From assembly GCA_032622095.1 (NCBI GenBank), contig CP136063.1, forward strand, positions 91,059,980-91,123,979: a stretch of DNA of 64,000 bases, read 5' to 3'. A model generated the notes under the pieces. The model worked only from the letters and a program-made list of their open reading frames with translations, ran no database searches and was not told where the DNA came from. Source of the stretch: Siphonodentalium dalli. Its lineage: Eukaryota; Mollusca; Scaphopoda; Gadilida; Siphonodentaliidae. A program made the position numbers and the translations under genes. How positions within the stretch are numbered: position 1 is the first letter of the stretch; each line of letters begins with the position of its first letter. Positions 24,471 through 37,714 of this stretch are shown one piece after another.

Positions 24471-26400
24471 TGAGAAGTGATGACTATAGCTTCGTCTCAG
24501 GTGAGCTCAAAAATTACATTTCATTGAACAAATCTGTAAATCACCTCCCCAACACTGTGGGGACATCCCTGCAAGAATATGACATTATCTTATTATACCA
24601 GTTGCGTACAGCATAGATACAGGTAGTGTGGGTGGGGTCTCTGCCCCTATTTGAACAAACATGAATCCCCATCTCTGATATCTATTCATCTTATAATTAT
24701 AAACATTCGCTTTTAAGAGTTGAAGTTAATTGATTTTCCAAAAAGGCCCCCATTGGAACAGATCTAAACATGCCACCCAAGGACCCTGCATACACAAATA
24801 TAAGCTAAATAGACTTGATGGTTCTTTAGTAATAGTTGTTAGAATTACTATGGAGGGAAAACGTTATGGCCCTGGCACCCCTCCTATTTGACCGGGTGAA
24901 CTTATTTGAACAAATCTGAATGTGAGTCACATACAGGTAGGGAATTCATATAGATCTCGAGAAGAAAACAATTGTTGATGGATGGATGGACAGAACAATG
25001 GATGGAAGGACACTCCAACAGACCAACAGATTTAATCCAATATACCCCCACACTTTTGTGTCCATAATAAGGTATAATGAGGTCACATAGCTAAGTGGTT
25101 AAGAAAATAATATTGGAACAGCCAAGCGTGAATTTAGTGTGTCTGAGGTCCCAAAAGGGTGAATGTAGTGATGCTATTCTGTAAGGTAGGCTAGCATCAC
25201 CAAATTCACCATCTGGGAACCCAATTTTACTTAGTCCTCAACTGCTATGGGAGACCTAGGGACAGACAGAAGTTCTCCAGCTGAAGTTGGTGACATTACT
25301 GACATATGACAGTATGCGCATCCATTTAACACCTCAATTATGCATTTTAAAATCTGAACAGAAGGGAAAAGAGCTGCTAAAAATGTCAATTTGAGACTCT
25401 AGATACTTCCCAGAAGATGAAGCCTAAGCATAATGAGTTCCTCGTAGGATGTATTTGGCGATGCTAGCCTCTGGGAACCTCATTCTACAAATGCCAGACA
25501 CACTTAAAGCTCTGAGAAAATGAATTTAATCTGATATTAATGACCATTGTATTGTAAACAATGATGGTGCTACTGAACTTCAGAAAACAAATGTACAACA
25601 CCATTAATCTCATTTAAATTATAAATGACATGAATACACTCCATGGGGACTCTGCCTATAGCTACAGAAGTTCTCTTATCTTTCTATCTGGCCCTGATTG
25701 TAAACAACATGTGTCATGTCTGTCAGTTCAGAGCAGAGTTGGCTTGTAATGGGAATGCACAGATACTAGTATTAAAAGGAATTTACTGAACATTTCTGTA
25801 CATCTGTCTGTTCATCTTTTCTCCCAAACCCCTGATTTCAACCAAATTTAGTGGGGAGACTAGAGGTACCTACCCCCCCCCCCCGAAGATGTAATGTCAT
25901 AAGTTCTTCAAAATTTTAAATAAATGTTTTTTATTTTATTTATTAAAAATAAAATATATATAATTTTGTTTTTTTTTTGGTTAAATTGAGCAATAAGTTA
26001 AATCTAAAAAAAAAATATTTCTTCAGATTTAGCCCCACCCACATTTGACCCAGTGACCTCATTTGAACAAATCTGAACCACAGTCACCCAAGGTACCCTC
26101 ATACCAAATATGAACCCAATCGGCCTGACAACTTCAGAAAAGAAGTCGTTTTAAGAATTACTATGTGGAAAAAATAGTTATGGTCCCGACATCAAAACTA
26201 TTTGACTTGGTGACCTCATTTGAACAAATCTGAATAAGAGTCACCTAGGGAACATCCACACCAAATATAAACCCAATCGGTCTGATGGTTTCAGAGGAGA
26301 AGATGTTTAAAGAATTGTTGACGGACGGACGGACGGATGACGGACGAGGAGTGATGACTATAGCTCCACCGGAGACTTCGTCTCAGGTGAGCTAAAAAAC
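24471..26400. repeat. Region bounded by direct copies of a GTGATGACTATAGCT word
   Basis: GTGATGACTATAGCT followed by GACTTCGTCTCAGGTGAGCT occurs at about 26350-26395, and a shorter version at 24476-24512. GACGGACGGACG lies just before the second. The phrase GACC-CATTTGAACAAATCTGAA recurs. No ORF. Confidence 0.45.
25130..25500. repeat. Double-hairpin repeat fragments
   Basis: Diverged arms at 25130-25220 (GGTGAATGTAGTGATGCTA and inverse) and 25430-25500 (CCTCATTCTACAAATGCCAG) show the family in decayed form. Confidence 0.55.
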
Positions 26401-26448
26401 TCATTGATGAGTAGTTATCCCTTACTAAAACCCAGCTCCTTTGTTCTA

Positions 26449-26653
26449 CAGTAATGCCCTAAATAATCGACTCCTTAACCACAGCAGAATTATGGGTAAC
26501 TTAAAATTTAAAATATGGCTTATTGCCATTCATCAGAAAGCTCTCACTGAGAGCTTTCCGATGAATGGCAACAAGCCATATTTTTGACTAAATCCTGAAA
26601 AGTTACACATAATTCTGCTGTAGTTAATGAGTCGATTATTTAGGGCATTACTG
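26449..26653. mobile_element. mariner-like hairpin MITE, full length (205 bp)
   Basis: A near-perfect palindrome with arms of about 100 bp (CAGTAATGCCCTAAATAATC and onward) meeting at CTCTCACTGAGAG, flanked by TA. It can serve as the reference copy for the family. Confidence 0.85.
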
Positions 26654-27043
26654 TACCTCGACCTTCTATTTTCCGAATGGGCAATTTATACTATGCTTTA
26701 TACCACAAGTCAACAGTTGTAATCTAGAATCTTTAGGGCTCCCAATGTATGAACAATGAGCTCCATCGGAAACCTCTAACAGAGACATACTTTGCTTCAT
26801 AGAGCTTATGAAACCCAAGTAATTCATTTCCTTGTCGGTAGAGGCGTGCTGCTCATTTGCATACAAGGGGTATATCAGTCACATTGAAAAATGGCACATC
26901 AGCATGCGAGACTCCTGTAATAGAGTTACTGTTCTTCTGGACACAACGATATGAATCCATTGTTTGTGTCAAAAATATCCTAACCGCCATACGTGCCCAA
27001 AATACAGATAATTGCGTTGACAGTATATAATATGCATCTATAC

Positions 27044-28599
27044 TAGGGCCCGGCGACCCGTCTAGATTTGGTTCGGTTCAAAACCGATGTGATGATTCGG
27101 TCCAGTTCAAAACCATTGTCTGGGATTCAGGTTGTATCAAACTTTTTAGTTGGTCCTGCAAAATGAGGAAATCAAACACCACGGGACGATCATAAATCAC
27201 TAAATGTAGATGCAAAATAACCCTGTGCACACATAAAACATTGGCATATCTAACAGCCCTCAAAATTAGCCACGGTATTAAATCAGCAGTGGCATAGTAA
27301 TTACAGTAGTAATAATCACTTTTCCCCACAGCATTTTATTACTGTGGCATTACACCCGCCGTGAAAGAGTGGCCTATGAATTAATATTTAGCGCTATGTG
27401 ACCTATGTCATACAGATACTGTTATGTGCTAGAATAGTAACTGATTCATTCTAAGAATTGTTTATTGTTTAATTACAGATATTGTTCACCCACAATGAAC
27501 ATAAATAATTTGATCATTATTCAGGTACATGGGATGATATTCCATTGAAGAGGTCTTTGATAGAATTGCTTTTTCTGTTCCTGTTAGTAGGTTCAGCGAT
27601 GGGTGCTATATAGATATCTCCAATAAATATGAACTAATTCTTTATGTTAATTATCTTATAGTGCAGATGGTAAATACTTAAATAACACTTTGATTTTAAA
27701 GTTACTCAATCCGAATTAACGCTCGCAAATTACTATTTCCTTGGCTTCGGGGGTAAAAAATATTTGATTCGAGTCAAGGAACCCATCCATCAAAGCTCAG
27801 AGTGATCAGATATCGGTGTTTTAAATCTATTATTTTAATTTTAAGTGGCCCAGTAAACTGTCGACGAGAAGAATTTCTGGAAATTAGCCATGTGATGTAG
27901 TCCATTTGCACCAAAAGTCCAATATCTCTGCTGAAAATATACGGCCGGACCTGGTTTGGGAACTCGTTCTAGATACTGGTCAAGTGAACTCATATACCAA
28001 ATATCTTTAAAATCCATTGAGATTTGTGGAAATGAGCTCTGTGACGTCGTCTATTTGCTATTTGGTAAATTCGACAAAAATAATAAACCAATAACTGCGG
28101 TAAAAATATCCGGCCGGACCTGGCTTGCGAACTCATTCTAGGTAATGGTCAGGTGAACTCATATACCAAAAATCTTTGACATCCGTCGACATTTGTTCAA
28201 GTTATGACTCTTACAAATTCGGGACAGACGGATGGACGGAACCCATTCCTATATCCCCCGCAAATTTTCAATTTGGTGGGGATAATAACAGGTTTTGGGC
28301 AATTTTATACTATAGTTGACTGTGGTTAGCATTATTTTTGGGCAATTAATCGATTCTGATCACTGAAGCGGCATTTATAAAAATGTTGTTGTTGGAATCT
28401 GATGATATGGGGACCATCGAATCGGATTGAGTACCTTTAATATAATAATGTCCTCAAACTGTGTTTTATTTGTCCACTATCAATATCCATGACAACACGG
28501 TCGGTTATTAGGATCGAGATTCGGTTAGATTCGAAACCAAAATGACAATTCGGTTTCAATGTTTGGTTCAACCTAAAATCTAAGGATCGCAGGGCCCAA
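27044..28599. mobile_element. hAT-like element, 1.56 kb
   Basis: The left end TAGGGCCCGGCGACCC and the inverted right end TTGGGCCCTGCGATCC are flanked by ATCTATAC (27036-27043) and ATCTAAAC (28600-28607), an 8-bp duplication with one mismatch. The interior includes an inverted copy of sequence found at 21560-21800. Confidence 0.65.
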
Positions 28600-28609
28600 A
28601 TCTAAACTA

Positions 28610-29188
28610 CGGGATGTACAGCGCAAAACAAATACTGTATGATATGTTTGCATACATCAACATTTGATTTAGAACAGAGTTGTACAGGTATATATGCCTA
28701 TACAATTGTGTTTACGGCAAAGTCCATATGCAACCAACCACCTCTAACATGAACGGTGTCAAGGGGCGTGGTTTTGGTCTTACTCAGGCTTGGGTCAGTA
28801 GGACTTAAGTTGAATATAACATAATAGGTTCTGTTTTGAAAGGCAAGTATAGGAAATGTCAGATAAAAATTGTTTAGCATGAATTCCAGTATTTAAAGGG
28901 GTATACTAGTACATGCAATGGCAAGTGACAGTATTACCTTGGAAGGGTGAGGGTAAAATATCTTCATTACAAGTTTGTACAATTTATTTGATACCCTACT
29001 AAAATAAATATATAACAAGAAATGAACATCTTAAAAATGAATATGCGATGTATAAACTGGATATAAAAATTGAGTACATAAAATAAATATGTACATGGAT
29101 GATATGACATCATCTGATTGAGGTCTTTCCAGGTGGCGTGCGATGTAACAATCCACAGTGAAAGTGGTGTCATAAGCTTCCAGAACTT
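28610..29188. other. No recognised feature
   Basis: AT-rich; short frames only and no splice-bounded exon recognised. Confidence 0.4.
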
Positions 29189-29490
29189 AAAGGGAGACTG
29201 CACCTAAATCCAGCCATTCATGGGGCCATCTCCTACTGTACTCAACAGAAAATATCCAATTAAAGAATTACTATGACTAAAAAATGTGAGTTATAACATA
29301 AACGCACATACATAAAGAACCACGTATAACAACCTAATAATCATAACGAAAAAGAATAAATGGCTCGAGCAATAACAAGGTTGTTTGCATCATTCATCGA
29401 GTACATGAGTGTATTTTGCACTCATCACTGGCTCAAATTCATTCATATGGTGCATATATTCTGTTGAGTATCATAGGAGAGGGTCACAAA
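29189..29490. mobile_element. Foldback MITE, diverged (AAAGGGGCACTGTACAC family)
   Basis: The left arm AAAGGGAGACTGCACCTAAA and the right ATATTCTGTTGAGTATCATA are recognisable, but the right tip has decayed. The centre shares the CATGAGTGTATTTTGCACTC block with the 23435 copy. Confidence 0.65.
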
Positions 29491-29654
29491 ATGTAAAATC
29501 TTGAGTTATTATATTATAAGAATTATATAATCAGAAATAGTTGCACCTGGCCATACATGTTTACCAGTATGACAATAAGATTGGTTACTCTTATTATTCA
29601 AGCCAGGGATAGCGTAGATGGCAATGTTTTCTCCAAATTCTCGCCCTAATTTTT

Positions 29655-30047
29655 CAGCAAAGTGGGCTAGCATCACTAAATTCACCCTCTGGGGGACCTC
29701 ATTCTGCTTAGGTCTCATCTTCTCTGGAAAGTTTCTTTATTATCAAATTTCTATAGAAACTTCTTCAAATAGATTCTATTTCTTTTTTAGTTTAGTTTCT
29801 CTTTTTCCCCAAATTGGCAGACGACACATTGCATAATCGAGGTTCCAAATGGGTGAACATCACAATATTCACCATTTGGGAACTTCAATCTGAGTATATG
29901 TCTCCCATAGCAGATGAGTCCATGCAGAATGAGGTCCTCAGAGGGTGAATTTGGTGATGCCAGCTCCACCAAGATTGATAGTGTCACTAAATTCACCCTC
30001 TGGGGACCTCATTCTGCAAATGATATGCACACTAAACTCAGGCTTGC
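29655..30047. repeat. Double-hairpin repeat, nearly full copy
   Basis: Two hairpins of GAATGAGGTCC-GAGGGTGAATTT are joined by a unique middle with GTTTCTATAGAAATTTGATA (here inverted). The right tip ends ACACTAAACTCAGGCTTGC. Confidence 0.75.
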
Positions 30048-30435
30048 AGCCAGGCGAAGTGGAAACTGCTCATCCCCCAATAATTCATGATAATGTGCAG
30101 AGCTTATGACAGAGAACACCGATTGCACAATTATCAACTATTAGGGTGATTTAAGGACAATTAAAACTCCTGTCCCTTCAATCTGGAAGTATTTGCACAC
30201 TTAAGTCCAATTACTGACAGCACAGCTGTGAATATATTCTTATATGTCCTCAAGGGTTGATCCTATTCATTATAATACGATTACCAATCAACTTCCAATT
30301 TTCTAGCATACACTTCGGACTAGATGAAGACCACTTTGCCTTATATTTGGAGCACAGGGAAGTCACTTCACCCTGTGAATCAGCTCTAGGCTGGTCCCTG
30401 ATCAATGTGAGCAAATTATTTCATTGAATAGCACA

Positions 30436-30646
30436 AAAATGCCCTAAATAATCGACTCCTTAACCACAGCAGAATTATGGGTAATTTTTCATTATTTAGT
30501 CGGAAATATGGCTTGTTGCCATTCATCGGAAAGTTCTCGCTGAGAGCTTTCCGGTGAATGTCAACAAGCCATATTTCCGACTAAATCCGGGAATAATACC
30601 CATAATTCTGCTATGGTTAAGGAGTCGATTATTTAGGGCATTACTG
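30436..30646. mobile_element. mariner-like hairpin MITE, full length
   Basis: The same hairpin as the 26449-26653 copy. The left tip is mutated (CACAAAAATGCCC); the right tip keeps CATTACTG followed by TA. Confidence 0.8.
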
Positions 30647-30649
30647 TAT

Positions 30650-32220
30650 GATTTGATTATGACACACCCATTCCTTTCCATGTGTTCTAACTCGGTGACC
30701 TGACATGAATAACATGGATTTCACATTTCACACAACATGTGGAAAGACCTTTAAAACACACATAAATGATATGTCATCATCCTATTAGAACACAACCTAT
30801 TTAATGATGATTAATCACTACAAATTTTGAGACAACCAAATTTATCGAAAGACATTTGAATAACAAATTATATTATTTTGTAATAATACACCAGAACAAA
30901 CCTTGTGTTCTGGTTTTTCAGATTATACTCTTGTGTTCCAAATATACATGCAGTCCCAAACGAACATGCACGATGGAAATCTTCATCATTTTTAATAAAT
31001 GTGCAGACCTAAATGAACATGCAGGGAGGTTCAATGCAAGATCCTAATGATTAAAGTGATATGAAACACTCCGGTAGGGCGATCAAATAGATATTCTTGT
31101 AAATACATGTACCTTTGAACATAATGTGGTCTAAAAGATTGCCGAAGAACTTAATAAATTAAATTTGCTTCTGTTATACATTTGTCAAAAGATGAACAAA
31201 TACATTTTAGAAACAAATGTAATTTTTTAGACATTGCATTTTTATTTATTTTTGGTGGGATTGGTAGCTTTTAAATTACATCATTATTTGTGTGAGTTGT
31301 TGTTGGTGACAGCAGACTATCATTTGTACTCGGCAGGGTCCAGATAAAATAAACATTCAGACCCAAATAACCATCGTGCAGGCTGGAATCATTTCACCAA
31401 ATTAAGAAATGTGCATGCATGTTCATTTGGAACATAAGAGTATACCATATCCAAGACAAAACTCCCAATATCATCATCTGGCACACAACATGATACAGGA
31501 CATTCTATCAACTTTACAACAGTATGTGCTCAAAATTAAATGATTACAGACTGTGATTTTCTGTAAATTGAAAAGAATTGCAGACGCTAAGTTTTTTTTC
31601 AATTAAATATTAGTTTAGGCATATAATGTACCTAATGGTGGGGAAATAAGAACACATTCTGGTCAACCGCATGAATAAACCCAGGCATGTGACCCATGTA
31701 ATCAAATTAGCAGAAATTTCATGAAATTCTGGAATTCAGCTAATTAGCTGAAGAGTCTCAGCCCTGAAAATCATGAAACCTGCAAAAAAACAAAACAGAC
31801 AAAGAAATTATCACAAAAATCTCCAAGAGTATATCTTGTTATTTAAATCCACATTGAACTTGAAAATATGCATAGATCCATAGAATTAAGAATTAATTCA
31901 CAATGTGGTCCCACGAAGGATAACACTCAACGCTTACAATTTTCTTAAACATGATTTCTGAGCTACGGAGAATGATAAGCTTTTCTCCGGAGGAGCTTTG
32001 TGCGATTTCATACAATGTAAGAACAATGTACCTTATTGAGCTTAGTATGTTGCCCAAAAGGATTCTTTCATCGAAACATCTGATTGCCAAAAAGCAAACA
32101 GAAACGAAAACATGAAAGATTAGAGCACATCATGGAGTATGCATCGAGTATGAACATAAGACTGAGCTTAAAATTTCAAAATCCATTCCACGTTTGATGT
32201 CTTTTATATATACGCTATTG
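30650..32220. other. No gene; repeat terminus at 31050
   Basis: Holds the terminus TTAAAGTGATATGAAACACTC at 31050-31085. The rest is AT-rich without coding signals. Confidence 0.4.
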
Positions 32221-32221
32221 T

Positions 32222-32384
32222 GTGAGCCCCTCTACCCAAACACTGTTGTAAGACCCCTCTCCCCAAACACTGTTGTGAGACCCCCCTCTCACCCCCCCCC
32301 CCCAACATTGGTGCATGACCCCCCCCCCCAACACTGTTGTGTGACCCCCCCCCCCCCCCCCATCTTCCCAAACACTGTTGAGTG

Positions 32385-32415
<31 letters not shown>

Positions 32416-32436
32416 TGCCAAAACTGTTGTGTGACA
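32222..32436. repeat. C-run minisatellite (AACACTGTTGTGTGA units)
   Basis: About seven units of roughly 25-40 bp consist of a C run of up to about 32 plus CAAACACTGTTGTGAGA-like sequence. Gly-rich or Pro-rich frames here are artefacts. Confidence 0.85.
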
Positions 32437-32654
32437 TAATAGTAGTCTGATTTCATACAAGCAAAGACACATATGTGATGATGTGAACAAGATATAACAA
32501 GTGCAGATGTTTACGATACATGGCTCAAATAAACAGTGAACAATCTCACTACTGTAAGATGGCTTCCCATAGAGGATTTACAAGGAAAACTAACACCATT
32601 TTGCCAATAATTTTTGCCAACAAAGATTGTAGAAGAAATAGAACCAGCTTTTTA

Positions 32655-32885
32655 GCCCTTTCATTCCATTTCAGCATAAAAGATACTGTACCAGTGCATT
32701 CACTTATATTTTACATGCGAGTCTCCCATAGGGAGATACACTGGCTCACAAGGTCAAGGTATATATTGTTAGGCCAATGTATTCTCTTATATATGGGAGG
32801 CTCCCTGTGGGAGACTCACATATATATGAGAATGCATTGGCACAAGGTCTTCGCAAAATTTCAGGAAGCTCCAGCCATGGAAGGG
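32655..32885. mobile_element. piggyBac-type MITE 2, decayed ends
   Basis: The interior matches the 40112 and 52073 copies (hairpins, TTTCGCAAAATTTCAGGAAG) but the TTAA ends are mutated. Confidence 0.65.
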
Positions 32886-33464
32886 ATAACGATTCAGTTG
32901 GGAGAAGTCACTTCTCCCAGGTTGGGAGAAGTCACTTCTCCCAAACTGTTTATTGGGGAGAAGTTGACTGCTACATGTATTAGGGAGAAGTCATAGAGGC
33001 TAAAGTTCAATCAACATCAGCCTAAATTGATCCAATAAGTATTATGCAATACAAGAGCACATTTATAATCCCACTATTTAACCCTTTCAGTGCCAAGTTC
33101 GATTTTTGTATCAACCCATATTTCCTTGATCATTTTTCAAATTTATTGATTATAATAATGTGATACATTGATGGAAAGAGCTCTAAGGGCTATATGGGTT
33201 GATACAAAAATTATATTATTATGTTATTATAATCAATAAATTTGAAAAATTATCAAGGAAATATGGGTTGATACAAAAATCGGACTTGGCACTGAAAGGG
33301 TTAAGTAATTACACCATTATAATTAGCAAATACACTTCCATACTGTTTGGAGATATACACGATGGAAAATGAGGGAGAAGTCACTACTCCCTATGACAAA
33401 AATAGTGAGAAGTGACACTTTTTAGGACAAGAAATCCCACGTCTCCCTCTTGGCTGGTCCCTGG
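32886..33464. mobile_element. TIR repeat (CCAGGGACCAGCC family) interrupted by a piggyBac MITE
   Basis: It begins with two tandem GGGAGAAGTCACTTCTCCC palindromes and ends GTCTCCCTCTTGGCTGGTCC. Removing 33082-33300 and one TTAA gives a colinear match with the 62674 copy. Confidence 0.65.
33082..33300. mobile_element. piggyBac-type MITE, 219 bp, TTAA target
   Basis: The palindromic element reads CCCTTTCAGTGCCAAGTTCG through to the exact inverse, flanked by TTAA on both sides as in piggyBac. It is nested in a CCAGGGACCAGCC-family repeat (32886-33464). Confidence 0.85.
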
Positions 33465-33763
33465 AAGGTCAAATTTGGTATAAAGTAAAACCTCTCAAAA
33501 TCATACACTCTTTGGACTAACCTTTTTGTTCGGTTTAGAGGTGTTTGGTTTATAGAATATCGCGCCGTCATGAAAGTTGAAGCCACTGTTACAAATAGTG
33601 AACAAGTCGCAAATTGATTAATGTAACTTTGATGAACAACACAATAATATTTATATGAAACTTATATAATTGATGCAAAATAGAAAATAAAACAGATATA
33701 AGGACCGACTTCATGATGATCTCCTTATCACCGATCAATGATTTGCTAATTCTATGTTATATA

Positions 33764-33979
33764 CAGTAATGCCCTAAATAATCGACTCCTTAACCACAGC
33801 AGAATTATGGGTAATTTTTCAGGATTTAGTCGAGAAATATGGCTTGTTGCCATTCATTGGAAAGCTCTCACTGAGAGTTTTCCGATAAATGGCAACAAGC
33901 CATATTTCCCCGAGTAAATCCTGAAAAATCACCAATAATTCTGCTGTGGTTAAGGAGTTGATTATTTAGGGCATTTCTG
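33764..33979. mobile_element. mariner-like hairpin MITE, full length
   Basis: Palindrome of the CAGTAATGCCC family with TA on both sides and a few extra bases in the arms. Confidence 0.85.
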
Positions 33980-34669
33980 TACTAAGCTCTTTCTATGATG
34001 GCTTATCAAAGGCGAAGATTGTAGATCATTTTATACAATTACGTTCAATTGTTCTGGATGAAAATGTTATGGTGACAAAGTTACCACTGGTGATAAATTA
34101 TATTGACAGTGCTTGTGAAAACTTAACGTGTGAAAAAAAACATAGTGATGTCTAATCAGGTACCTGTTGTTGTTGTTGTTGGGCTTACAGACTAAAAACA
34201 TTATCCAATCAAAAGACAAAACTGATTAGGCCAGTATGTTAGTAATTGGTAGTTTGGTACAAAGTTACTGAACCGATGTGCATTTGGACTCAAAATCCCA
34301 TTCGGTGTTTGGAATAGAGAGGTTTTGTATTATAGTGGTAATTTTTAGTGCAAATGCACTTGGGTAAATTTGGTACCGGACAGTTCGTTTGGTGTGGAGA
34401 GGGATTTGGTTATAGAATGTACAATTTGGAGAGGTTTTACTGTATTATATTATGTGGCGTTGGAAAGCTCATTCAGAATAGATTAACTTTTTCTATACTA
34501 AATGGACTCTCCCATTCACTCATAAAAGTATACATTGGAATGGTCTATTATTCATATGGAGGGATTTTCAGGAAAAATAAGCATATGACATATAATAAAC
34601 AAGTAGAACGAGTCATATTTATTAGAGGAAAATTCAAACCACCAAATTATGATTGAGATATCTGCTTGG

Positions 34670-35190
34670 AAGGAAAAAAAAAACATTTTCATATAAACAA
34701 AGATAAATAACTCTAGAACGGAAAACAGGAACACTCCATTTATTGCCATCATAGTAGTGAACATCCATACCAAATTACATTGATATCCATCAACCGGTGG
34801 TGGAGATATGGAGAAAAAGCCAACACTTCCAAATAAACAAAGATGAATAACTCTAGAATGGAAAACTGAAAAAAAAAAAGTTCAAAACTCAATTTATTGC
34901 CCTCATAGTAGTGAACATTGAGATTCGTCTACCGGTGGTGGAGAATGGAAAAAAAAAATGATTGAACACTCAATTTATTGCCTTCATAGTAGTGAAATTC
35001 ATTGAGATTCATAAACCAGTGGTGGAGATCTGCTGGGACGGAGTAAAAAACAAACATTTCCAGATAAACAAAGATGAATAACTCTAGAATGGAAAATCTG
35101 GAAAAAACGATTGAATTGGTTGAATGCTCTCATAGTAATGAACATTCATACCAAATTTCATCAGATTTGACAACCAATGTTTCAGATATC
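34670..35190. repeat. Tandem repeat of about 110-130 bp, four diverged units
   Basis: Words AACAAAGATGAATAACTCTA, TTTATTGCC-TCATAGTAGTGA and ACCGGTGGTGGAGAT recur in order near 34700, 34835, 34940 and 35060. Confidence 0.7.
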
Positions 35191-35518
35191 TCACGAATGA
35201 AAACTAATACCGATATTTGTAACTTAAATTATGATACATAAAGTAACATATTATGTCTCACAAAAAAATCATCTACTCTGTCTGGACATATTATATGCAA
35301 GATATGTTCACATAATATATAATATGCTGTATAATATACATCACAATGTCACGGAATTTCAAATCCTGACAGAAGTTTGAAAATTACAACCTAATTTCAC
35401 TTATAACATCAACGCAGTATCTGCACATGCAAACATTTCATATTAAAATCATATTTGTTTGATATGATAAAGCTACCTATGAAATAATAAAGGCAGTGAA
35501 TCAGTTACAACACCTTAA

Positions 35519-35654
35519 CCCTTTCAGTGCCAAGTTCGATTTTTGTACCACCAAGCTCTTTCCATCAATGTATCACATTATTATAATCAATAAATTTGAA
35601 AAATGATCAAGGAAATATGGGTTGATACAAAAATCGAACTTGGCACTGAAAGGG
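35519..35654. mobile_element. piggyBac-type MITE, 136 bp
   Basis: Same ends as the 33082 copy (CCCTTTCAGTGCC and inverse) with TTAA on both sides and a shortened centre. Confidence 0.85.
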
Positions 35655-35793
35655 TTAATATAGAGCCAGTAGAGTTATATTTACACAATGAAATTATTAC
35701 AACCCAATGTTCTATGCAGAAAAACTTGATGCAGCCCATGCGAAGATGCTACCTTGTCTATTGCCTGAATGATACTTCAATGTACATATAATT

Positions 35794-36632
35794 TAAAGGG
35801 ACCCAAGGCCTTTGAAGTGGGTTCATGCAAAATATTATAAATTTTATAGAATTCTGTAACAACAGATATCATCAATAAGTAAATGTAAAATTAAATCCAT
35901 TTTGTTCTTATTTTCATTATTAAAGACATATTATGCACTTGTTCAGGTGCGTGAAACTGATAAGTCAGTAGTCAGGTGCTATGCCCACTGGAGAATGTAG
36001 CACATAGCCGATAATCTCAAGCAAATCGACTGTACCACTCCATAGAAACATTCTGAACTATACTCAATTGTAAATATTTACTTCTCGATTCAGGACGCAA
36101 CTATTGGCAATAAACCAACGAAAACAATTCCTGCATTAATAGATAACAAAGTATGTTGTCAATTTGGATATATTTGTAAAATAATAATTTGAGCAAGAAT
36201 ATTCTCCATTTTATTTTATCACCCTATCAGAGTGTTTCACATCACTTTAATAACTCTCCAATAACAAGATTTCAATAATTGCACCCATTGTTTATATGGG
36301 AACATTACAGTGACATTACTGATCAAAGTCCAATAAGATACCAAAGGTTAATCAAAATTTTATTGGAAAAGGTAAAAGCATTGAAAAATATTCTGAAAAT
36401 CATATTTAGACTTAAATATTTTAACACTTGATACTCAAAATCACTGTAACAGTTTTGTTTACATAACAATGGTTTCAACACAGAAAAATTAGTTATTGCA
36501 GAGCAATCAATAATTAATATAAGAACAAAGTTTATCTTCTTCTCCAGATTCTTCTGGGTGGTGCTGATGTTTTTACAGATTTTTATAATTTTTTTCACAT
36601 TTACCCACTGTGAAGGCCTTGGGTCCCTTTAA
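35794..36632. mobile_element. TIR element (TTAAAGGGACCCAAGGCC), with insertion
   Basis: The ends TTAAAGGGACCCAAGGCCTT and the inverse are followed inside by a shared GTGGGT word. A second repeat (35925-36251, ending GAGTGTTTCACATCACTTTA) appears inserted near its left end. Confidence 0.7.
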
Positions 36633-36883
36633 AAACATATTTTGTACTTATTTCAGTGAATCAATGTGATATATGATAAATGAGTACACATGCACTTTAC
36701 CAACTGAAAGAATATAGCATTCAACAAATACTTCCCAAAATTCTAAATCATGCCGATCGTACTATTTCAGAAAACAGAACATGTGAACTAAGCTCAATTG
36801 TAAATATATAGTTCATAATTTGGGACAAATATATCGCTGATAAACAAATTTAATTCCGCCAACAAGATTCACTGCCACGCCTT

Positions 36884-37600
36884 GAAATAGTGTGCCTGTC
36901 ATTTGCAGAATGAGGTCCCCAAAGGGTGAATTTAGTGACGCTACCCCTCATAGTGGGCTAGCATCACTAAATTCACCCTCTGGGAACCTCATTCTGCTGA
37001 GGCCTAAGCAGAATGAGGTTCCCAGAGGGTGAATTTAGTGATGCTAGCCTGCTGTGCGGGGTAGCGTCACTAAATTCACCCTTTGGGAACCTCATTCTGC
37101 AAATGACAGGCACACTGTTTCAAGGCTTGTTCACTGCATATAATTCATACAAGCCTGACTTTAGTGTGCCTGTCATTTGCAGAATGAGATCCCAAGAGGG
37201 TGAATCTAGTGATGCTATCCCGAACAGTGGGCTAACATCACCAACTTCCCCCTCTGGGGACCTCATTCTGCATGGCCTCATCTGCTATGGGAGACATAGA
37301 CTCATATTTGAAGTTCCAAAATGTACACCCATTGGGAACCTCGATTATGCAATGTGTCTTCTGACAATTTGGTGATGAACAGAAACTACTGAAAAAGATA
37401 TAGAATCATTGTGAAGAAGTTTCTATATAAATTTGATAATAAAGAAACTTTCCAGAGAAGATGAGACCTAAGCAGAATGAGGACCCCTGAGGGTGAATTT
37501 GGTGATGCTAGCCCGCTATTGGGATAGCGTCACTAAATTCACCCTCTGGGAACCTCACTCTGCAAATGACAGGCACACTAAACTCAGACTTGATTGAAAG
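36884..37600. repeat. Cluster of double-hairpin repeats
   Basis: At least three hairpin modules occur in 0.7 kb: 36890-37112 (two hairpins back to back), 37155-37375 and 37441-37600. Tips read GTGTGCCTGTCATTTGCAGA. Apparent ORFs here are the repeat arms. Confidence 0.75.
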
Positions 37601-37714
37601 ACTCGGAAAGAACTTACCTTAGGCCAATCAAAGTCAATGTTTTGGTTCTCAGAACTGGAGCATGTTCCCAAAACGTCCTGGTTGATTTTTTTTATGTTTC
37701 TATAGATATTTTAT

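Noticed and set aside
32204-32490. Gly-rich and Pro-rich ORFs
   Set aside because: They are translations of C/G homopolymer runs in a minisatellite, present on both strands.
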